Source of the DNA: Croceimicrobium sp965656185
GTDB lineage: Bacteria; Bacteroidota; Bacteroidia; Flavobacteriales; Schleiferiaceae
Assembly (NCBI GenBank): GCA_965656185.1
Contig: CBFHJH010000009.1
Span: 44,442-108,441, forward strand
Direction of reading: 5' to 3'
Length of the DNA: 64,000 bases
Shown here piece after piece: positions 16,331 through 25,657 of this stretch. The position numbers were made by a program, and so were the translations under genes. Under the pieces are notes generated by a model that did no database searches, had not been told where the DNA came from, and saw nothing but the letters and a program-made list of their open reading frames with translations. Each line of letters begins with the position of its first letter. The first letter of the stretch is position 1.

Positions 16331-17007
16331 ATACACGCACAAGATTTGCAAGCCTGAGTATATTATTATTGATGGTATTTGGGCTACAAGCTCAGACCAA
16401 GTATACCAAATACTATGAGTTTGGCGCCGGTCTAGGTACACTCAATATGAGCAATGATATTGCAAACTCGGGTCGGGTAAGTGCCTTTTTTGCCGAAGTT
16501 TCGCCTGCACTAAATGTTTTTGCCAAATACCATTTCAACGACTGGTTAGGAATGGGTGCCGATATTCAATATGCCAACCTCACGGCGGCAGATATTAACC
16601 ATGAGAATAGTAACCGTGGCCTATCAGTTACCACCAGTCTACTTAATAGTAATGCCTTTCTAGAAGCGCATTTTATTCGTTTTGGAAAATACCACCTCGA
16701 TGATAAGTACACCATATTCATTAAAGGCGGTATCGGTGTTTCTGGTTGGAACCCAGAATTGACCTTTAATGACCTTATTCCACAGGATGTGGAGGTAGAA
16801 ACAAATGCCTATTCTGGGTTAAGTAATTTCTACGCTATTGGTGCCAAGTATCGTTTATCCTATCATGGAATCTTAACCTTTGAGTTTCGCTACACGAATG
16901 CAGGCGGTGATACCATGGATGGTTTTATCGATCTTTCACCCCAGGCTACCAACGAAAACAACAGCTTTTGGGGCTTCAGCTTGAGCTACTCCTACGCTAT
17001 TCTTTAA
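16327..17007 (+). CDS. Outer-membrane beta-barrel-like protein
   Basis: 226 residues: signal peptide (FASLSILLLMVFGLQAQ), then YYEFGAGLGTLNMSNDIAN and repeated barrel strands, ending FWGFSLSYSYAIL. It resembles the DUF6089/THC0290_0291-type barrels of Flavobacteriia; that subfamily call is tentative. Follows yaaA with a four-base overlap and ends two bases from a convergent lipoprotein gene. Confidence 0.6.
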   Translation: MNTRTRFASLSILLLMVFGLQAQTKYTKYYEFGAGLGTLNMSNDIANSGRVSAFFAEVSPALNVFAKYHFNDWLGMGADIQYANLTAADINHENSNRGLSVTTSLLNSNAFLEAHFIRFGKYHLDDKYTIFIKGGIGVSGWNPELTFNDLIPQDVEVETNAYSGLSNFYAIGAKYRLSYHGILTFEFRYTNAGGDTMDGFIDLSPQATNENNSFWGFSLSYSYAIL

Positions 17008-17009
17008 AC

Positions 17010-18500
17010 TTAAAACTGGCGTTCGTAGGCGCCCAGGTCTGGTAAACCATTGAAGTTTCGAATCTTCCCTAAGATGTCCGTGGGAACTAGGAAGCCATCA
17101 GCAGTATTGCCGCGGTCTACCGCTTGCGAAGCGCTATCCAATTGATAAAAGTTCTGTCCAGGGTTCACGAAGAGGTTTTGCTCATTAATATATACCTGGG
17201 TGAAACCTGGTTCATTCACGTCAAAACCTCGATCCGCCACATCGTTGTCCAGTTTCATGCCTACCGAATTGAACTCGAAATTGAAGCTCGCTCCTTCATC
17301 CTCGGCTAGACCAAGCTCTTGTTGGTTATTACCGTCGATTAGGCAATTACCAAAATAGGCCGACTCTAAATCACGACTGATTCGTTGTAATCCATTTTCA
17401 GTTTGGAAATCCAAAAAGTTAGTAAGTAAGACTGTAGGGTCTTGTCGTGTACCTTGATTCCAAAAGTTTAGGAAACTGCAATGCCTAAAACTGTAATTGC
17501 CTCCAAAGGCGTAAAATCCGTAAAGTCCTTGATTAGCGATCACTAGATTTTGGGCATCTACACTACTGTAGCCGGCATAAAACCCTGTACGTGAGCTGTT
17601 AAGAATATAAGAGTTGCGAATAACCAGTTGATCACTGTAAATGGCGCTGTCCGTGCGTAAACCGTTAACTGCGTTTTTGAGGACCAGGTTATTGATATCG
17701 GCCTTGGCGCTTTGTCCGATGTACAAGCCGCCTAATACGCCGCCCCACTGTCCGGGAAGGTCTTCGTAAAATGGTTCGAGTCGATCGCTACTGAAAGTTA
17801 CAGAGTCTCCCTGACCGGGATTCGCACCCGGGGCGATTAGCAATTCCCCCTCATTAAAGACCCAGAGGCCACTATTCTCATGAAAATGAACATCGGTTCC
17901 AGGGTCAATGGTCAGGGTGCAGCCGCTATCTACTACGGCATAACCATATACTACATGCGGTACGGTATTGTCCCAAGTGCTGTTGCAGTTAATAATTGAA
18001 TAGGGGATTACCGTAGCACCATCTCCTTGGCCTAGTACGATAAAATTAGTGGGAAAATGAAAGATGGCTTGCTTAGCAAGGGTGACCAATTCCACCGTTT
18101 GACTGCTATTCCCTAGTTCGAAGAGAATTTGGTCACTTACCACCATCTCTGTGCTATTATTAATATCTCCCGCATTTATCTCCACAAAAATGTAAATGCT
18201 ATCCTCAGGAAGGATTTCAACGTTACGTAGGTAATTAGTAGCGGTTCCGTTAATATTAAGTCGATAGGGGCTGTTGGAGTTGGCCAAGCGGATGTTGGGA
18301 ATAGAAATAATTTCATTCCCGTCATTATATACTTTGAGCTGATAGGTGCTCGATCCGATCGTTTCAAAGACTGTATCTAAGAAAACCGTGTCGGTCGAAA
18401 ACCGGAGTTCGGCGGTGGCCACTACTATGTTTTCTTCCTTGCGGCAAGCGCCTAGAATAACAGAAAGTAGAAGGCCTAAAAAGAATATTTTTCTCAGCAT
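17010..18500 (-). CDS. Lipoprotein with right-handed beta-helix-like region
   Basis: 496 residues. Lipobox LGAC with Cys19 marks export and lipidation. An N-terminal beta-sandwich-like part (ELRFSTDTVFLDTVFETIGS) precedes a parallel beta-helix-like stretch with repeated short strands (GLYIGQSAKADINNLVLKN, LVIRNSYILNSSRTGFYAG, HCSFLNFW). The C-terminus ends DLGAYERQF, as in many surface beta-helix proteins. Function unknown; probably a surface-exposed lipoprotein. No T9SS tail seen. Confidence 0.7.
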   Translation of the reverse strand: MLRKIFFLGLLLSVILGACRKEENIVVATAELRFSTDTVFLDTVFETIGSSTYQLKVYNDGNEIISIPNIRLANSNSPYRLNINGTATNYLRNVEILPEDSIYIFVEINAGDINNSTEMVVSDQILFELGNSSQTVELVTLAKQAIFHFPTNFIVLGQGDGATVIPYSIINCNSTWDNTVPHVVYGYAVVDSGCTLTIDPGTDVHFHENSGLWVFNEGELLIAPGANPGQGDSVTFSSDRLEPFYEDLPGQWGGVLGGLYIGQSAKADINNLVLKNAVNGLRTDSAIYSDQLVIRNSYILNSSRTGFYAGYSSVDAQNLVIANQGLYGFYAFGGNYSFRHCSFLNFWNQGTRQDPTVLLTNFLDFQTENGLQRISRDLESAYFGNCLIDGNNQQELGLAEDEGASFNFEFNSVGMKLDNDVADRGFDVNEPGFTQVYINEQNLFVNPGQNFYQLDSASQAVDRGNTADGFLVPTDILGKIRNFNGLPDLGAYERQF

Positions 18501-18524
18501 GAGTTACTAACGAAGATGAAGCTT

Positions 18525-18532
18525 CAAAAGTA
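18525..18532 (-). promoter_or_regulatory. -7 promoter box for the beta-helix lipoprotein
   Basis: Reading leftward, TACTTTTG fits TAnnTTTG, 24 bases before the lipoprotein ATG at 18500. Confidence 0.45.
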
Positions 18533-18588
18533 CTTTCTATCTTTGAAATCTCCTTGCGAGAAGAGGACTCAATTTATTTCGGTCTGTC

Positions 18589-18619
18589 TTGCCCTCATTC
18601 TAAATTATTTATAGCTTTG
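18589..18619 (+). promoter_or_regulatory. Promoter of rpmE2
   Basis: TTG at 18589-18591, a 20-base spacer and TAGCTTTG at 18612-18619 match the full Bacteroidota -33/-7 consensus. Confidence 0.6.
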
Positions 18620-18666
18620 CAGCCCTTTTTTGGCTTGGGCAAAATCCTAACCATATAATTATAGTT

Positions 18667-18921
18667 ATGCAAAAAGACATTCATCCCGAAAATTATCGTC
18701 CTTGTGTATTTAAGGACATGGGTACTGGAGATTACTTCATTACTCGTTCATGTGCAGAAACCCGCGACACCATGGAAGTGGACGGCGTAGAGTATCCATT
18801 GATCAAAATGGAAATCTCTGCTGCTTCTCACCCATTCTACACCGGTAAGGTGAAGTTGGTAGATACCGCTGGTCGTGTGGACAAGTTCCGCAACCGTTAC
18901 GCAAATCGCAACAAGAAATAA
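18667..18921 (+). CDS. rpmE2: 50S ribosomal protein L31, type B
   Basis: 84 residues. MQKDIHPENYRPCVFKDMG and the insertion EVDGVEYPLIKMEISAASHP, then FYTG and DKFRNRYA, identify the type B (zinc-independent) L31; the CxxC zinc motif of type A is absent. Component of the large ribosomal subunit. Monocistronic, with its own promoter and terminator. Confidence 0.97.
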   Translation: MQKDIHPENYRPCVFKDMGTGDYFITRSCAETRDTMEVDGVEYPLIKMEISAASHPFYTGKVKLVDTAGRVDKFRNRYANRNKK

Positions 18922-18944
18922 GCGAAAAGCGTTTGAGAATATTT

Positions 18945-18977
18945 AACCCCTTTTCCTTTTGGAGAAGGGGTTTTTTT
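18945..18977 (+). terminator. Terminator of rpmE2
   Basis: Stem AACCCCTT/AAGGGGTT followed by seven Ts, 23 bases after the rpmE2 stop. Confidence 0.88.
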
Positions 18978-19014
18978 AGGTCCATCTGTTATCTTGCCAA
19001 GAAAATCCGCCGCC

Positions 19015-20184
19015 ATGAATATCATCTTTTTCGACGACGAAAATCGTGACCATTTATTACCCCTAACTTTTACCAGGCCTAGTGCTAAGCTACGCTGTGG
19101 TATTTTAAGTTTGGAGGAGAAATGGTTGAAGCGCCTTGCGGCAGATGCTTGCTCTTACCTTACCCAAGATTATTTGCAGCAAAAGTTTCCCCTGTTAGAA
19201 CAGGAAGACGACCTGTACCTGAATCCGGCTGTTTGTGCTAATGATCAATTGGTAGAAGCAGTGATGGCTTTGGAGGATCATCAGAGCTTAATGCACGGTG
19301 ATATACTTATTGCTACCCGCGATTCGAATCATTTTAAGGATGAGTCCGAGGTGGACACTGAAGTTTTAGATTTTGAAGGGGATTTGAATTATATCGGCAG
19401 ACCCTACGACCTTTTTCGTTTAAACGGTGCAGAACTTCAGGCCGATTTTAAAATGATCACCGCGGGCCGTCAATCACAAAGCCTATCCGATACAAATACC
19501 CTCATTGGAGATGAGATTTTTATTGAAGAGGGAGCGCAAGTGGAAGGGGCAATTCTCAATACGAAATCTGGCCCTATTTATATTGGCAAGGAAGCAGAGG
19601 TAATGGAAGGCAGTGTGGTAAGAGGTCCATTCGCCCTATGCGAACACTCGGTACTGAAGCTCTCCGCTAAAATCTATGGACCAACTACCATTGGCCCGCA
19701 TTCTAAAGTGGGTGGTGAGGTTAATAATTCGGTAATCATCGGATACTCCAATAAGGGCCACGACGGATTCTTAGGTAATTCCGTATTAGGCGAGTGGTGT
19801 AATATTGGCGCCGATAGCAATAATTCCAACCTCAAAAATAATTACGATGAGGTAAAGATTTGGGATTACCCTAAAGGTGGTTTTGCAAAAACTGGCTTAC
19901 AGTTTTGCGGATTAATAATGGGAGATCACAGCAAGTGCGGTATTAATACCATGTTTAATACCGGAACCGTTGTAGGGGTAAGTGCCAATATATTTGGAGC
20001 AGGTTTCCCTCGGAATTTTATTCCCTCTTTTTCTTGGGGTGGGGCCGCTGGCTTTAGCGAGTATAAATTCGATAAAGCAATGCGAACGGCCGAACTGGTT
20101 ATGCAGCGTAGAGGTATTGAGCTCGACGAAATAGAGCGTGACATTTTGCAGGTGGTTTTTGACAAAACGGCCAGCCGCCGCTAG
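19015..20184 (+). CDS. GlmU-family sugar nucleotidyltransferase/acyltransferase-like protein
   Basis: 389 residues from ATG 19015; the upstream in-frame TTG (18994) adds no family sequence. It begins MNIIFFDDENRDHLLPLTFTRP, the opening of Bacteroidota GlmU-family proteins, and the C-terminal half is a left-handed beta-helix with hexapeptide turns (GPIYIGKEAEVMEGSVV, IYGPTTIGPHSKVGGEV). By family it may make a nucleotide-activated sugar; it is not the canonical bifunctional GlmU and lacks a clear GxGTRM-type signature, so activity is uncertain. Confidence 0.8.
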   Translation: MNIIFFDDENRDHLLPLTFTRPSAKLRCGILSLEEKWLKRLAADACSYLTQDYLQQKFPLLEQEDDLYLNPAVCANDQLVEAVMALEDHQSLMHGDILIATRDSNHFKDESEVDTEVLDFEGDLNYIGRPYDLFRLNGAELQADFKMITAGRQSQSLSDTNTLIGDEIFIEEGAQVEGAILNTKSGPIYIGKEAEVMEGSVVRGPFALCEHSVLKLSAKIYGPTTIGPHSKVGGEVNNSVIIGYSNKGHDGFLGNSVLGEWCNIGADSNNSNLKNNYDEVKIWDYPKGGFAKTGLQFCGLIMGDHSKCGINTMFNTGTVVGVSANIFGAGFPRNFIPSFSWGGAAGFSEYKFDKAMRTAELVMQRRGIELDEIERDILQVVFDKTASRR

Positions 20185-20249
20185 CAAAAAGCCTTTGGCA
20201 TAAGGATTGAACCCCTATCTGTCCATTTTGGTGGACAAATTTCAGCTAC

Positions 20250-22811
20250 ATGAGTTTTATCGATTTTTCAGATATAGATGGTTTGCGCATGGGAGTGATG
20301 CGCGATGAAGGGGAGTATATCCCCTTAATGAGTAAAGAAGATGAGGAAAGCCTTAAGAATGAGGAGCTTCCAGAGATATTGCCAATCCTCCCTTTACGAA
20401 ATACGGTTCTTTTCCCGGGGGTGGTGATTCCCATTACCGCTGGAAGAGACAAGTCCATTAGCCTTCTTAATCAGGTCAATAAGAAGCAGGGCTTATTGGG
20501 AGTGGTTTCCCAGACCGATGGAGATAAAGAGGACCCCAGTCCCGAAGACCTTTACCGCACCGGTACGGTGGCCCGGATCATTCGTTCTTTTAAACTACCC
20601 AATGGTCATACGGCAGTTATTCTGCAAGGCTTGAGACGATTTGTCATAGAAGACTTTACCGAAACTGAACCACATATTTATGCGAGAGTGCATAAATCGG
20701 ATGAGATTATTCCGGATGAGAATAATCAGAAGTTCTCGGCGGTAATGGAGTCCATTAAGGATGTTGCTTTGGAAATTATCGAAAAGTCGGTAGAAATCCC
20801 GAACGAGGCGGCGATGACGCTGAAGAGTATCGATAGCGATACTTTCTTACTCAACTTCGTGAGTAATAATATGAATGCGGAGGTTGATAAGAAACAGCAT
20901 TTATTGGAGGTAGACGACCTTAACAATCGCGCTCAGGAGGTATTAAAGCTTCTAAACCTAGAGGCGAAGATGCTGGAAATGAAAAACGAAATTCAAGACA
21001 AAGTTCGTTCGGATTTCGATAAGCAGCAAAGGGAGTATTTCTTGCAGCAGCAATTGCGACAGATCCAAGAGGAACTTGGCGGTTCCAGCACCGAATCGGA
21101 GATCGAGGAAATGCGTGCCAAGGGTCGGAAAAAGGATTGGCCAGAAAAAGTGAAGGAGCTTTTTGAAAAAGAAGTGACCAAGCTTCAGCGAGTGAACCCT
21201 CAGGTACCCGAATTTAGCATTCAAAGGAATTATTTGGAGTTTATGCTGGATCTCCCTTGGAATAAGGTGAGTGATGATAACTTCAATTTGAAGCGAGCCG
21301 AGAAAATCCTTAATCGCGATCATTACGGATTAGAAAAGGTAAAGGAACGCTTATTAGAATATTTAGCCGTTTTAAAATTAAAAGGTGACTTAAAGGCACC
21401 TATCCTTTGTTTATACGGCCCCCCCGGAGTGGGAAAAACTAGTCTAGGTAAAAGTGTGGCCGAAGCCCTGGGTAGGCCGTACGTGCGCATGTCTTTAGGT
21501 GGATTAGGTGACGAAGCAGAAATTCGCGGTCACCGTAAGACCTATATTGGTGCCATGCCTGGTCGCTTGCTACAAAACATTAAAAAGGCCGAAACTTCAA
21601 ATCCAGTATTTGTTTTGGATGAGATCGATAAACTGACTTCCGGTCGGGGACATGGTGATCCAGCTTCGGCTATGTTGGAGGTCTTGGATCCAGAGCAGAA
21701 CAACAGCTTTTACGACAATTACTTAGAAGTAGGCTATGACCTGAGCAAGGTCTTGTTTGTAGCTACTNNNNNNNNNNNNNNNNNNNNNNNNNNNNNNNNN
21801 NNNNNNNNNNNNNNNNNNNNNNNNNNNNNNNNNNNNNNNNNNNNNNNNNNNNNNNNNNNNNNNNNNTTACGCGATCGGATGGAGATCATTGAGATCAATG
21901 GCTATACCGTGGAGGAAAAGGTTCAGATCGCGGCCAAGCACCTATTGCCAAAGCAATTGCGCGAGCATGGTTTGGAAAAGAAACACTTGAGTCTTTCAAA
22001 AAAGGTTTTAGAGTATGTGGTCGAAAACTACACACGCGAGTCAGGGGTACGTGGCTTGGATAAGGTGATCGCTAAAATGGTGCGCTATGCCGCCAAAAGC
22101 ATCGCAATGGAGCAAGATTACCATAAACGACCAAAGGTTCCTGACGTACATGATATTCTTGGCGCAGCTCGCTTCACCAAAGAAAAGTACGAGGAACGTT
22201 CTATTGCAGGCTTGGTAACAGGCTTAGCATGGACTCCGGTTGGCGGAGATATTCTATACATCGAGTCATCCATCGCACGTGGTAAAGGGCGTTTATCGGT
22301 TACCGGTAATTTGGGAGATGTAATGAAAGAGTCGGCTAGCATCGCAATGGCTTACTTGAAATCGCATGCTGAGGAATTTGGTGTCGATTACCGCTTATTC
22401 GACCAATATGATGTTCACATCCACTTTCCGGAAGGAGCTACACCTAAAGATGGTCCTTCGGCAGGTATCAGTATACTCACTTCTTTGGCATCGCTCTTTT
22501 CACAAAGACAGGTGCGCTCGCATCTGGCCATGACAGGGGAAATAACCTTAAGAGGTGAAGTCCTGCCTGTGGGGGGTATCAAGGAAAAGATCTTGGCTGC
22601 TAAAAGAGCAGATATAAGGCACATTATTCTTTCATCCAAGAATAGAAAAGATATCGATGAAATTCGGGAGGATTACCTCACCGGCTTGGAGTTTCATTAT
22701 GTAGATCGAATGATGGAAGTGATAGATCATGCTTTAAGCGATGAATTAGTTGAGAACCCGAAAAACTTGAAAGCTGAAGGTAAGGCCATCGGCTTTGGAG
22801 CGAAGGCATAA
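20250..22811 (+). CDS. lon: ATP-dependent endopeptidase La (Lon)
   Basis: LON substrate-binding domain at the N-terminus (LPILPLRNTVLFPGVVIPI), AAA+ domain with Walker A GPPGVGKT at 21418-21441, and the protease domain with catalytic Ser in DGPSAG (codon 22458-22460) and Lys in GGIKEKILAAKRA. Cytosolic protease removing damaged proteins. An N run (21768-21866) sits between VLFVAT and LRDRMEII, where Lon proteins normally have about ten residues, so the 99 Ns overstate the missing part. A small inverted repeat, GTCCA/TGGAC at 20221-20236, lies in the leader. Confidence 0.96.
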   Translation: MSFIDFSDIDGLRMGVMRDEGEYIPLMSKEDEESLKNEELPEILPILPLRNTVLFPGVVIPITAGRDKSISLLNQVNKKQGLLGVVSQTDGDKEDPSPEDLYRTGTVARIIRSFKLPNGHTAVILQGLRRFVIEDFTETEPHIYARVHKSDEIIPDENNQKFSAVMESIKDVALEIIEKSVEIPNEAAMTLKSIDSDTFLLNFVSNNMNAEVDKKQHLLEVDDLNNRAQEVLKLLNLEAKMLEMKNEIQDKVRSDFDKQQREYFLQQQLRQIQEELGGSSTESEIEEMRAKGRKKDWPEKVKELFEKEVTKLQRVNPQVPEFSIQRNYLEFMLDLPWNKVSDDNFNLKRAEKILNRDHYGLEKVKERLLEYLAVLKLKGDLKAPILCLYGPPGVGKTSLGKSVAEALGRPYVRMSLGGLGDEAEIRGHRKTYIGAMPGRLLQNIKKAETSNPVFVLDEIDKLTSGRGHGDPASAMLEVLDPEQNNSFYDNYLEVGYDLSKVLFVATXXXXXXXXXXXXXXXXXXXXXXXXXXXXXXXXXLRDRMEIIEINGYTVEEKVQIAAKHLLPKQLREHGLEKKHLSLSKKVLEYVVENYTRESGVRGLDKVIAKMVRYAAKSIAMEQDYHKRPKVPDVHDILGAARFTKEKYEERSIAGLVTGLAWTPVGGDILYIESSIARGKGRLSVTGNLGDVMKESASIAMAYLKSHAEEFGVDYRLFDQYDVHIHFPEGATPKDGPSAGISILTSLASLFSQRQVRSHLAMTGEITLRGEVLPVGGIKEKILAAKRADIRHIILSSKNRKDIDEIREDYLTGLEFHYVDRMMEVIDHALSDELVENPKNLKAEGKAIGFGAKA
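21768..21866. other. Run of 99 N (assembly gap)
   Basis: 99 undetermined bases inside the AAA+ domain of lon; frame kept. Confidence 0.99.
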
Positions 22812-22815
22812 AGAA

Positions 22816-22844
22816 AAAGGGGCTTCGGCCCCTTTAATTTTTTC
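22816..22844 (+). terminator. Terminator of lon
   Basis: AAAGGGGC-TTCG-GCCCCTTT: a perfect 8-base stem with a stable TTCG tetraloop, followed by AATTTTTTC. Confidence 0.88.
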
Positions 22845-22897
22845 TCTTACCAATATTTATAAGGCTTTGGCGTTCTTTAATTAAATTCACCCCCTGG

Positions 22898-23935
22898 ATG
22901 AAGAAGCTGTATTTTATTCTATTGATTTTGCCCTTTACGCTAGGGGCACAGGTGGGGGGCAATACTACCTTTCAGTTCCTTAATCAGGTTTCCTCAGCTC
23001 GCGTGGCTGGTCAAGGGGGTAATGCAATTGCCAATACTGCAGCGGATATCAATTTCGGGCTTTATAATCCCGCTCTACTTAATCGTGAGATGTCGGGTCA
23101 GCTCAGTTTTAGTTACGTTGATTTTTTAAGTGATATATCCTTTGCTGATGTCGCCTACGCCCATCATTGGGATAGCATTGGTACTTTTTCGGCCCAGTTG
23201 CAATTCTTCGATTACGGCGAATTCGATCGCACGAATGTGATCGGAATTAAGCAAGGAACATTTACCGGGAGTGACTTAGCGCTAAAATTAGGCTATGCTT
23301 ACGAATTGGATAGTAATTGGTCTTTCGGGGCGAATATGAAAGTGATCAATTCGGTTTACGATACTTGGAGCGCTTGGGGATTGGCCTGGGATGCTGGGAT
23401 AACCTACCGAATTCCTAAACGTCGCATTGCGGTTGCCCTTTTAATGAAGAATGCTGGCTTTCAATTAAACCCCTATGCCGACGAACGCGAGCCACTACCA
23501 TTCGAAATTCAATTGGGTTTTAGCAATCGTTTCGAGCATATGCCGCTGCGTTGGCAGATTACTTTAGAGCAATTAGAGACCTTTGATTTGCGCTATACCG
23601 ATCCTAATCGATTCACGGTAAATCAATTTACCGGTGAGGTGGAAGAAAACTTTCCCTCCATTTGGAATAATTTCTTGCGTCACGTGGTGGTGGGCTTAGA
23701 ATTTGCCCCTTCGGAGTCTTTCAATATTCAGTTTGGTTATAGTTTCCGTCGCCGTCAGGAATTAAACTTGACCAGTCGTAGAACGGTGGCGGGTTTTGCC
23801 GTGGGTGGGGGCTTTAAGATCTATAAGTTCTATCTGCATTACAGCCGTAATATGTATCATATCGCGGGCAGCGCTAATCAGATTACCTTGCGCACGAATT
23901 TCGAAGAATTTAAATCCAAGCGCGATGCCGATTAA
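22898..23935 (+). CDS. porQ: Type IX secretion system protein PorQ
   Basis: 345 residues: signal peptide (LYFILLILPFTLGAQ), then FQFLNQVSSARVAGQGGNA and INFGLYNPALLN, typical of PorQ, and FadL-like outer-membrane barrel strands. In Porphyromonas PorQ works with PorU/PorV/PorZ in attaching T9SS cargo to the cell surface. The stop overlaps the cmk start by 11 bases; the porQ-cmk pairing supports the call. Confidence 0.9.
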   Translation: MKKLYFILLILPFTLGAQVGGNTTFQFLNQVSSARVAGQGGNAIANTAADINFGLYNPALLNREMSGQLSFSYVDFLSDISFADVAYAHHWDSIGTFSAQLQFFDYGEFDRTNVIGIKQGTFTGSDLALKLGYAYELDSNWSFGANMKVINSVYDTWSAWGLAWDAGITYRIPKRRIAVALLMKNAGFQLNPYADEREPLPFEIQLGFSNRFEHMPLRWQITLEQLETFDLRYTDPNRFTVNQFTGEVEENFPSIWNNFLRHVVVGLEFAPSESFNIQFGYSFRRRQELNLTSRRTVAGFAVGGGFKIYKFYLHYSRNMYHIAGSANQITLRTNFEEFKSKRDAD

Positions 23936-24707
23936 TATCGCAATCGACGGTTACTCTTCTACCGGAAAAAGTACAATGGCGAAGGAACTTGCCAAACAAT
24001 TAAACTACCGTTATATCGATACCGGCGCCATGTACAGAGGGCTTACGCTATGGGCGATACGGCAGGGGTTTTTCGAGAAGAAATTACAGCAAGAAGCTTT
24101 AATAAATTCCTTAAAGAAGGTACAGCTTGAATTTCGTTACGATTCGGATAGGGGACATTCGGTACTCTACCTAAACGGTGAGAAGGTGGAGGATGAAATT
24201 CGTCGCTCTAAGGTAGCCGACCGAGTTTCGGAAGTGGCCACTCTAAGTGAGGTGCGGAGGTTTTTAGTAGAGCAGCAAAAACAAATGGCCCANNNNNNNN
24301 NNNNNNNNNNNNNNNNNNNNNNNNNNNNNNNNNNNNNNNNNNNNNNNNNNNNNNNNNNNNNNNNNNNNNNNNNNNNNNNNNNNNNNNNNNNGGAGGGTGC
24401 GGTGGTTATGGATGGGAGAGATATTGGGTCGGTGGTAATGCCCGATGCGGAGTTGAAGATTTTCATGACGGCCGATCCAGAAGTACGGGCCCAGCGGCGT
24501 TTTCAGGAATTGAAAGCCAAAGGCATGTCGGATAGTCTTTCCGCCGTAAGGCAAAACCTAGCCATGCGGGATAAAATGGATACGAGTCGAGAGGATTCCC
24601 CTTTGGTGCAAGTAAAGGATGCGCGTGTACTCGATAATACCGATTTACAACCGGAAGAACAATTGCAATTGGCTCTAAGCTGGGTGCGCGAAATCGACGG
24701 TCATTAA
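23925..24707 (+). CDS. cmk: (d)CMP kinase, interrupted by an N run
   Basis: Starts at ATG 23925 (MPINIAIDGYSSTGKST, with the P-loop at residues 9-16). It phosphorylates CMP and dCMP for nucleic-acid and phospholipid precursors. Further motifs: YRYIDTGAMYRGLTLWA, VVMDGRDIGSVVMPDAELK and the lid region MSDSLSAVRQNLAMRDKMD. The N run (24293-24391) lies between QQKQMA and EGAVVMDGRD, where homologues have only two or three residues. Confidence 0.95.
   Translation: MPINIAIDGYSSTGKSTMAKELAKQLNYRYIDTGAMYRGLTLWAIRQGFFEKKLQQEALINSLKKVQLEFRYDSDRGHSVLYLNGEKVEDEIRRSKVADRVSEVATLSEVRRFLVEQQKQMAXXXXXXXXXXXXXXXXXXXXXXXXXXXXXXXXXXEGAVVMDGRDIGSVVMPDAELKIFMTADPEVRAQRRFQELKAKGMSDSLSAVRQNLAMRDKMDTSREDSPLVQVKDARVLDNTDLQPEEQLQLALSWVREIDGH
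24293..24391. other. Run of 99 N (assembly gap)
   Basis: 99 undetermined bases inside cmk; frame kept. Confidence 0.99.
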
Positions 24708-24991
24708 CCTTTCTTTTTCTGCTTATTACGCTTTTCAAGCGTGATGATGGTCTGAATATACTTTTCCTTGGCCTCCTGCATAGGCATGCCCATGAGGCGC
24801 TTCCAAGCGTCGTACTTAAAGGTTTGCACAACATTGCTGGATTCGGTTGGGCGAGGCGTATGATTATCGCCTACGGTAGCCTGCTTGTAATAAGCATATG
24901 CGATAAGCATATCGTCGGCTGCCTGGGGTGGCATGCTGTTGCCGATCTCAACATACTTTTCGAATTCTTTTTCCAAGTCTGAAGCTTCCAT
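24704..24991 (-). CDS. Acyl-CoA-binding protein (ACBP)
   Basis: 95 residues, complete ACBP fold: DLEKEFEKYVEIGNSMP, the ligand motif YAYYKQATVGD and KYDAWKRLMGMPMQEAKEKY, ending in a lysine-rich tail. ACBPs bind long-chain acyl-CoA in the cytosol; they are mainly eukaryotic but recur in Bacteroidota. Last gene of a leftward group with psd and cdsA, which fits lipid metabolism. Overlaps the cmk end by four bases. Confidence 0.92.
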   Translation of the reverse strand: MEASDLEKEFEKYVEIGNSMPPQAADDMLIAYAYYKQATVGDNHTPRPTESSNVVQTFKYDAWKRLMGMPMQEAKEKYIQTIITLEKRNKQKKKG

Positions 24992-24997
24992 TTTAGT

Positions 24998-25657
24998 TTA
25001 TTTCAGTTCGGCTAGAATTTGCTCTCCTCCACGTGGTTTATCCCCCACTTTTACCAAGATATTGGCATCAAGCGGAAGCACAACATCTACTCGAGATCCA
25101 AAGCGGATAAAACCGCAATCGGTTCCTTGCACTACCTTACTATTAGGCTTGGCGTAAGAAATTATCCGACGCGCTAGGGCTCCGGCAATTTGCTTGTACA
25201 TTACTTCCACCCCTTGTTCATTTTCAACAACAATAGCCGTTCTTTCGTTCAAGGTGCTACTTTTTGGATGCCAAGCCACCAAATAGGCACCCGCATGATA
25301 TTGGGCGTATTTAATGATACCACTAATCGGGTAGCGGTTTACGTGTACGTTGAGTGGTGACATGAAAATGCTAATCTGAAGCATTTTCTTTTTAAAATAC
25401 TCGGGCTCTTCGATCTCTTCAATAGCCACTATTTTCCCGTCGGCTGGAGCAATCACTACGTTTTCCTTTTGAGGGGTAATTCGCTTTGGGTTGCGAAAGA
25501 ACTGCAGTACCAAAAGGTAGATTACCAGGCTGATCACCAAAACGCTATTTTCCAGCCAAACCAAGTCGCTAAACCAAATGACCAAGGCATTGATCAAGCC
25601 GAGTCCGACCAAGAACTGAAGTAAAATTTTGAAGCCTTCCTGATGGATGCGTATCAT
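24998..25657 (-). CDS. psd: Phosphatidylserine decarboxylase
   Basis: 219 residues, the short membrane-anchored form. Two N-terminal hydrophobic helices precede VVIAPADGKIVAIEE, IFMSPLNVHVNR (catalytic His region) and the self-cleavage site FGSRVDV with Ser near residue 188, which becomes the pyruvoyl cofactor. It converts phosphatidylserine to phosphatidylethanolamine. Phosphatidylserine synthase is not in the window. Overlaps cdsA by four bases (ATGA), so translation is probably coupled. Confidence 0.95.
   Translation of the reverse strand: MIRIHQEGFKILLQFLVGLGLINALVIWFSDLVWLENSVLVISLVIYLLVLQFFRNPKRITPQKENVVIAPADGKIVAIEEIEEPEYFKKKMLQISIFMSPLNVHVNRYPISGIIKYAQYHAGAYLVAWHPKSSTLNERTAIVVENEQGVEVMYKQIAGALARRIISYAKPNSKVVQGTDCGFIRFGSRVDVVLPLDANILVKVGDKPRGGEQILAELK

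Noticed and set aside
20221..20236. GTCCA/TGGAC hairpin before lon as a heat-shock operator
   Set aside because: The arms are only five bases and do not match CIRCE or another known heat-shock element; too weak to call.
23796..23924. Upstream extension of cmk into porQ
   Set aside because: The extension is porQ read in another frame; the P-loop protein starts naturally at 23925.
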